NCBI RefSeq assembly: GCF_010974945.1
Contig: NZ_JAAIVB010000012.1
Span: 62,001 to 126,000 of the forward strand
Length of the DNA stretch: 64,000 bases
Direction: 5' to 3'
Origin: Noviherbaspirillum galbum
GTDB taxonomy: Bacteria > Pseudomonadota > Gammaproteobacteria > Burkholderiales > Burkholderiaceae_D
Below, piece after piece: positions 60,390-64,000 of this stretch. The notes under the pieces are model-generated. The model had not been told where the DNA came from. It ran no database searches and saw only the letters and a program-made list of their open reading frames with translations. How positions within the stretch are numbered: the stretch's first letter is position 1; every line of letters begins with the position of its first letter. The translations under genes were made by a program, and so were the position numbers.

Positions 60390-60872
60390 ATGGAAACAAA
60401 CACCACACAGACTAATGGCAGTGACAAGTCCGCAGCAAACCAGGCCGCCGGCCAGGGCGGTACCCAAGGCAATGCGCAGAGCACCGTCCAGAACGCCGCC
60501 CAGAACCTGAAGGACAAGGCATCGACCTTCACCCAGGCAGCCAAGGGCATGTTCAACGAAGCGAAGGGCAATGCGCAGCAGAGCGCCGCCAGCATGCGCA
60601 GCGACCTGTCCAGCCTGAAGAACGAACTCGACGCCCTCGTCAACCGCGCACCCAGCCTGTCCGACGACGAACTGTCGCAGGCGCATGCGCAGATGATGGC
60701 GAAGTTCAGCTCGCTGCGCCACGCCGCCAAGGGCATCGCCGACGAGGCATCGCGCCAGATCAACCGCGGCATGGAATCGACCACCGAGTACGTGAAGGAC
60801 AAGCCGATGCAGTCCGTCGCGGTCGCGGTCGGCACCGGCCTGCTGCTCGGCATGCTGTTCAAGCGCCGCTAA
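60390..60872 (+). CDS. DUF883 (YqjD/ElaB-like) membrane-anchored stress protein
   Basis: 160 residues from ATG 60390 with AAGGAG. The first ~40 residues are Gln/Asn/Ala-rich and disordered; the middle is a long charged helix (SDLSSLKNELDALVNRAPSLSDDELSQAHAQM), and the C-terminus has the family's DKPMQSVAVAVGTGLLLGMLFKRR membrane anchor. E. coli YqjD and ElaB bind ribosomes and the inner membrane in stationary phase. The following two genes are yqjE- and yqjK-like, so this is the yqjDEK arrangement. Confidence 0.9.
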   Translation: METNTTQTNGSDKSAANQAAGQGGTQGNAQSTVQNAAQNLKDKASTFTQAAKGMFNEAKGNAQQSAASMRSDLSSLKNELDALVNRAPSLSDDELSQAHAQMMAKFSSLRHAAKGIADEASRQINRGMESTTEYVKDKPMQSVAVAVGTGLLLGMLFKRR

Positions 60873-60988
60873 GCCCGGCCAAACCGCCGCAGCAAGCAAT
60901 GCGGCCGGGGAGGCTTGCCTGCGGGACGCCGGCAAGCCGGCAGCGGCAGCCCCGGCCGCTTGCGTGAACCAAGCATGGGAGAAGACCG

Positions 60989-61357
60989 ATGCTATCCGCC
61001 TTACAAAAGTCACGGCAACTCTATCTGATCACACTCGACCGCATCGGCGACTACATGGACCTGCTGCGTGTCGAGCTGAAAATCCGCGAACACCAGATGG
61101 CGCTGAAGCTCGCCGGATTCGCGGCGGCGGGCCTGTTCGGCCTGCTCGCCACGATCTTCCTCGGACTGGCGATCATCATCACTTTCTGGGATTCGGATTA
61201 CAGGACGCTGGCCGCGTGGTTCGTGGTCCTGCTCTACGGCGGCATCGCCGCCGTCTGCCTGAACCTCTGCCTGAAGCATTTCCGTTCAGTGCCGCTGGCC
61301 ACCACTTTGCGCACGGAGTTCAAGCGCGACATGACTGCGATCAAGGAAGCCCTATGA
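60989..61357 (+). CDS. YqjE/phage holin 3_6-like membrane protein
   Basis: 122 residues (GGGAGA ribosome site). A cytoplasmic helix with DYMDLLRVELKIREHQMALK, two strong membrane helices (LAGFAAAGLFGLLATIFLGLAIIITF and LAAWFVVLLYGGIAAVCLNLCL), and a basic end KRDMTAIKEAL. Fits the holin-superfamily YqjE group; despite the name it is a chromosomal stress-cluster protein, not evidence of prophage. Its stop overlaps the next start by ATGA. Confidence 0.87.
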   Translation: MLSALQKSRQLYLITLDRIGDYMDLLRVELKIREHQMALKLAGFAAAGLFGLLATIFLGLAIIITFWDSDYRTLAAWFVVLLYGGIAAVCLNLCLKHFRSVPLATTLRTEFKRDMTAIKEAL

Positions 61358-61752
61358 GCGATTCACTCGAAGAAGAACGGCAAAAGATCCTCGACCGGAT
61401 GCAGGCGTCGCGCGAACAATACCGGCGCATGCTGCTCAACCAGCCGGAAGTGGTGGTCAACCGCCAGCATCCCGTCGGCCATCACGCGGCATACGCCCTG
61501 CCTCCCAAGGCCATGATGCCGCGCAACTCCGCCCTGCGCTGGATGGCGCAGCATCCGGTGGTCTGCGCGGCTGCCGTAGCGGCCCTCATTGCCGTGGGGC
61601 CGAAGCGGATCGCGCGCGCCGCCGCGCAGGGAAGCAACGCCGCGACAAATTTGACGCTGCGCAATCCTTCGAACATTGATGCTATTACCAGACTCATAAC
61701 ACTCGTAGCAGACATCGTGCAGCGCATGCCTTCACGTTATCCGCCTGCATGA
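61354..61752 (+). CDS. YqjK-like small protein
   Basis: 132 residues from ATG 61354, overlapping the holin-like gene. Starts with a charged helix DSLEEERQKILDRMQASREQYRRMLL, then a hydrophobic segment HPVVCAAAVAALIAVGP flanked by basic residues, and an amphipathic C-terminal helix. Weak sequence match to YqjK; the position third in a yqjD-yqjE cluster supports it. Function unknown. Confidence 0.72.
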   Translation: MSDSLEEERQKILDRMQASREQYRRMLLNQPEVVVNRQHPVGHHAAYALPPKAMMPRNSALRWMAQHPVVCAAAVAALIAVGPKRIARAAAQGSNAATNLTLRNPSNIDAITRLITLVADIVQRMPSRYPPA

Positions 61753-61833
61753 TCGACATGCCACGAAGAATCTGAACAGGGCATGTCGACATAGAAGTAC
61801 TTCATCTCTCCGTTAAACTGAAAGGACAACATC

Positions 61834-61971
61834 ATGAAAAAAATCGTCACTCTCATCGGCATGATCGCATTCGCCTTCGGTCTGACTGCCTGCAACACCA
61901 TGAAGGGCATGGGCCAGGACATCGAGCGCGGCGGCGAGAAGGTGCAGGGCGCCGCGGATAAGAACAAGTAA
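61834..61971 (+). CDS. Entericidin A/B-type lipoprotein
   Basis: 45 residues with AAGGA ribosome site. MKKIVTLIGMIAFAFGLTAC then NTMKGMGQDIERGGEKVQGA: lipobox LTAC, mature peptide of 26 residues with the entericidin pattern N-T-x-x-G-x-G-x-D-I-x-x-G-G. In E. coli the pair EcnA/EcnB acts as an antidote and a toxin; single copies like this one are common in betaproteobacteria and are stress-induced. Last gene before a strong terminator. Confidence 0.93.
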   Translation: MKKIVTLIGMIAFAFGLTACNTMKGMGQDIERGGEKVQGAADKNK

Positions 61972-62040
61972 TTCCGGGACCGTCCCGCGCTGGATGGCCG
62001 CCGCCTCTCCGGGCGGGTCATCCAGGGCTGAATGATCACG

Positions 62041-62065
62041 AGGCCGGCGCATGCGCCGGCCTTTT
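62041..62065. terminator. Terminator between convergent genes
   Basis: Stem AGGCCGGCGC / GCGCCGGCCT around the central AT, followed by TTTTG on the plus strand. Good for the entericidin side; the minus-strand side has no T-run. Confidence 0.8.
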
Positions 62066-62105
62066 GCTTGGGCGGGAAAGCATGCGGGCCGTGCCGGCCC
62101 GTTTC

Positions 62106-62765
62106 TCATTTCCCGCTCTGGCCGGGGTTGCTTCCGCCGCCGGTCGCGCGGTCGCGCACCGCCGGCGCGTCCGCAACCTGCTGCGGCCAGACCAGCGTCA
62201 GGCCGGCGAGGGTGGCCCCCTTGCCGCGCGCCGCGCGAACGCGCGCGCTGCGCTCGATGCGATGGCCCGCGGCTTCCGCCGTAATGCGGTAGGTGCCGCT
62301 CCTGGGCAATTCCACGAGCAGGATGGGTGCGTCGCATTTCACCTGCAGCACCGGCTTGCCATCCGGCCCCCGCACCGCCACGTCGACATTCGCCAGGTAG
62401 GAACCGTCCTGCGACGCGAACGTGAGCATCAGGTCATAGCCGCGCGCGGCCGACTTGACGTACGCCGTTTCTTCCTCGCCGACGCCGCCGCAGAGATAAG
62501 TCACGTCTCCCTGCATGGCAGGCTTGGGACGGTCTGCGGCCGGCGCCGGGGCCGCCTGGTCGATCCCCGCTTCCACGTTCAGTCCCGACGATCCCGACGA
62601 CTGGCCGCTCGAGCCGTTATTGGCCGGCGGAATGGCGAGGTCTGTCTGGGCCTGCTGGTCGGGCATCGGATAGCCGGGGAAATGCGCTTGCGCGGCGGCA
62701 TGTCCCGCGGTAAGGGCCGTACCGGCCGAGATCGCGACCGCAAGCATGCTGGCTTTCATCTTCAT
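62106..62765 (-). CDS. Exported protein with carboxypeptidase-regulatory-like domain
   Basis: 219 residues. Signal peptide ends HAAA-Q (~25). Residues 30-80 are Gln/Ser/Pro-rich and disordered; the C-terminal half has strands typical of a carboxypeptidase regulatory-like beta sandwich: DGKPVLQVKCDAPILLVELPRSGTYRITAEAAGH. One Cys pair (C92, C144). Periplasmic; function unknown. Convergent with the entericidin gene and divergent from the C39 gene. Confidence 0.72.
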   Translation of the reverse strand: MKMKASMLAVAISAGTALTAGHAAAQAHFPGYPMPDQQAQTDLAIPPANNGSSGQSSGSSGLNVEAGIDQAAPAPAADRPKPAMQGDVTYLCGGVGEEETAYVKSAARGYDLMLTFASQDGSYLANVDVAVRGPDGKPVLQVKCDAPILLVELPRSGTYRITAEAAGHRIERSARVRAARGKGATLAGLTLVWPQQVADAPAVRDRATGGGSNPGQSGK

Positions 62766-62964
62766 GGCGTTGTCCTCCTGTTTGCCGCTTGCGCCAATGC
62801 AGTATTTGTGCCCGGCGCCCTTCCCAGGCCCTGCAGGACTTTCATTGGGTCCATGCGCGAGGTGGAAACTTTTACATCATCGGCGGGTCATCCGGTTCCC
62901 GGCCCGGCGCCAGCGACGCAACGATGGCCCGCATGGCTGGCACCGAAAATGCTAAACGGATTTC

Positions 62965-63726
62965 ATGCAAACGAAAGGCGGCGCTTTTTCCGTGACAAGA
63001 CCCTTATTGCAATTACCCGTCAAGATCCTGCCGCAGCCGGACGAAACCACATGCGGCCCGACCTGCCTGCATGCCGTCTATCGCTACTGGGAAGATTCAG
63101 AAGCGCTGGACCAGGTCATTTCCCGCACCGGCCGCCTCGAACACGGCGGCACGTTCGCGGTCTTCCTGGCGTGCGATGCGCTGCGCCGGGGCTACCGGGC
63201 GAACATCTACACCTACAACCTCAACGTGTTCGACCCTACCTGGTTCAACCGCGCCGATGTCGACATCGACGACAGGCTGCGGCGCCAGCGCGAACTCAAG
63301 ATGGATTACCGCCTGCAGCACGCAACGAACGGCTATCTGGAATTCCTGAAGCTCGGAGGCCGCCTGCGCCTGCTCGACCTGTCGCGCAACCTGATCCGCG
63401 GCATCCTGCGGCGGCGCCTGCCCATCATCACCGGGCTGTCGTCGACCTATCTTTACCGGGTGCCGCGCGAATACGGACCCAACGACGAACCGGACGACGT
63501 GCGCGGCATTCCCTCGGGGCATTTCGTGATCATCGGCGGCTATGACGAAGCGCGCCGCCAGGTGCTGGTCGTCGATCCCTACCAGCAGAACCCGTATGCC
63601 AGCAATCACGAATACTGGATCAGCGATGACCGCGTCGTCAATGCCATCCTGCTCGGCATCGTCACCCACGACGCCAACCTACTGATCATTCACCCCCCGC
63701 GCGAGCCGCGACAGGAAGTACCATGA
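62965..63726 (+). CDS. C39-like cysteine peptidase
   Basis: 253 residues. N-terminal region has LPQPDETTCGPTCLHAVYRYW with the nucleophile Cys30 and following Gly-Pro-Thr-Cys, and later SGHFVIIGGYDEARRQVLVVDPY with catalytic His and Asp of the peptidase C39/papain-like clan. No ABC or membrane part, so a free enzyme. The start could also be the GTG at 62992. It overlaps the RimK-type gene by ATGA; such pairs are known in conserved neighbourhoods of peptide-modifying ATP-grasp ligases. Substrate unknown. Confidence 0.82.
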   Translation: MQTKGGAFSVTRPLLQLPVKILPQPDETTCGPTCLHAVYRYWEDSEALDQVISRTGRLEHGGTFAVFLACDALRRGYRANIYTYNLNVFDPTWFNRADVDIDDRLRRQRELKMDYRLQHATNGYLEFLKLGGRLRLLDLSRNLIRGILRRRLPIITGLSSTYLYRVPREYGPNDEPDDVRGIPSGHFVIIGGYDEARRQVLVVDPYQQNPYASNHEYWISDDRVVNAILLGIVTHDANLLIIHPPREPRQEVP

Positions 63727-64000
63727 ACATCTTATTCGTCGTTAGTCAAAGCAGCGATTGGCCTATCGACATCCCCGGCGTCACGGTCGTGACCGCCCAA
63801 ACCTATCTCATGGACCCGGAATACGGGGACTGCAACTCAACCAAAGTCTTCAACCTCTGCCGCACCTATCGCTACCAAAGCGAGGGCTATTACGTCTCGC
63901 TGCTCGCCGAGGCCCGCGGCCACCAGCCCGTGCCCGACGTCGAGGCGATGAAGGACCTGCACTCGAAGACCCTCACTCATGACGTCTCGGACAAGCTGCG
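63723..64000 (+). CDS. RimK-type ATP-grasp ligase, N-terminal part (cut by window end)
   Basis: Only the first 92 residues are visible. MNILFVVSQSSDWPIDIPGVTVVTAQTYL and the segment FNLCRTYRYQSEGYYVSLLAEARGHQPVPDV fit the RLAN domain, which precedes the ATP-grasp part in RimK-family ligases that attach glutamate-like residues to a peptide or amino group. Overlaps the C39 gene start-to-stop by four bases, so both are coexpressed. The ATP-grasp domain itself lies outside. Confidence 0.8.
   Translation, partial: MNILFVVSQSSDWPIDIPGVTVVTAQTYLMDPEYGDCNSTKVFNLCRTYRYQSEGYYVSLLAEARGHQPVPDVEAMKDLHSKTLTHDVSDKL

Noticed and set aside
60989-61357. Prophage remnant because of the holin-like protein
   Set aside because: It sits in a yqjD-yqjE-yqjK type chromosomal cluster, with no other phage gene.

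Overview
This window looks like chromosomal DNA from a betaproteobacterium, most likely Burkholderiales/Oxalobacteraceae (Herbaspirillum, Noviherbaspirillum or Massilia-like). The basis is high GC with strong third-position GC, an NsrR with the usual cysteine spacing, type IV pilus genes (PilY1 end, PilU), a PEP-CTERM protein, a one-piece class I fumarase, and the N-acetylglutaminylglutamine amide (NAGGN) osmolyte operon. Genus is inference; no rRNA is present.

Layout. 1-1410: C-terminal part of a PilY1-like pilus adhesin with a strong terminator, then a UPF0149/SEC-C protein. 2385-7279: the three-gene NAGGN operon (amidotransferase, GNAT/ATP-grasp synthetase, M42-like peptidase). 7300-11640: an accessory patch. 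An AT-rich lipoprotein gene precedes a mosaic gene with an AT-rich DUF2235-like hydrolase domain joined to nine GC-rich 40-residue repeats; a REP-like palindrome follows. 11631-16046: a sugar locus on the minus strand (GH2 enzyme, GH1-RmlD fusion, small coupled ORF). 16215-26200: many small envelope and hypothetical genes, an MscS channel, a J-domain protein, a GH16-like lipoprotein with an altered active site, and three similar minus-strand small-RNA-like elements combining an anti-Shine-Dalgarno motif with a terminator. 26256-32708: hybrid histidine kinase, cyclophilin lipoprotein, SGNH lipoprotein, chemoreceptor. 33115-34718: an AT-rich HNH nuclease gene split by a complete IS5-family element with TTA target duplication. 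34921-40165: tRNA-Ser, acs, fumarase, murI, tRNA-His. 40358-50615: a second chemoreceptor, a PEP-CTERM protein, arsC, a NitT/TauT-type ABC transporter divergent from a two-component system, a diguanylate cyclase, and nsrR. 50848-53376: tRNA-Asn and a large sensor kinase.

53389-58696 is a tightly overlapping five-gene minus-strand operon: CheY-like regulator, YaiO-type outer-membrane barrel, membrane-anchored HEAT protein, GT2 synthase, secreted TIM-barrel-like protein. It has the parts expected of a synthase-dependent exopolysaccharide system that I cannot match to a characterised one, and it is the best candidate here for an undescribed system. The end holds pilU, a yqjD/yqjE/yqjK-like stress cluster, an entericidin-like peptide, a periplasmic protein, and a C39-like peptidase overlapping a RimK-type ligase cut by the window edge.
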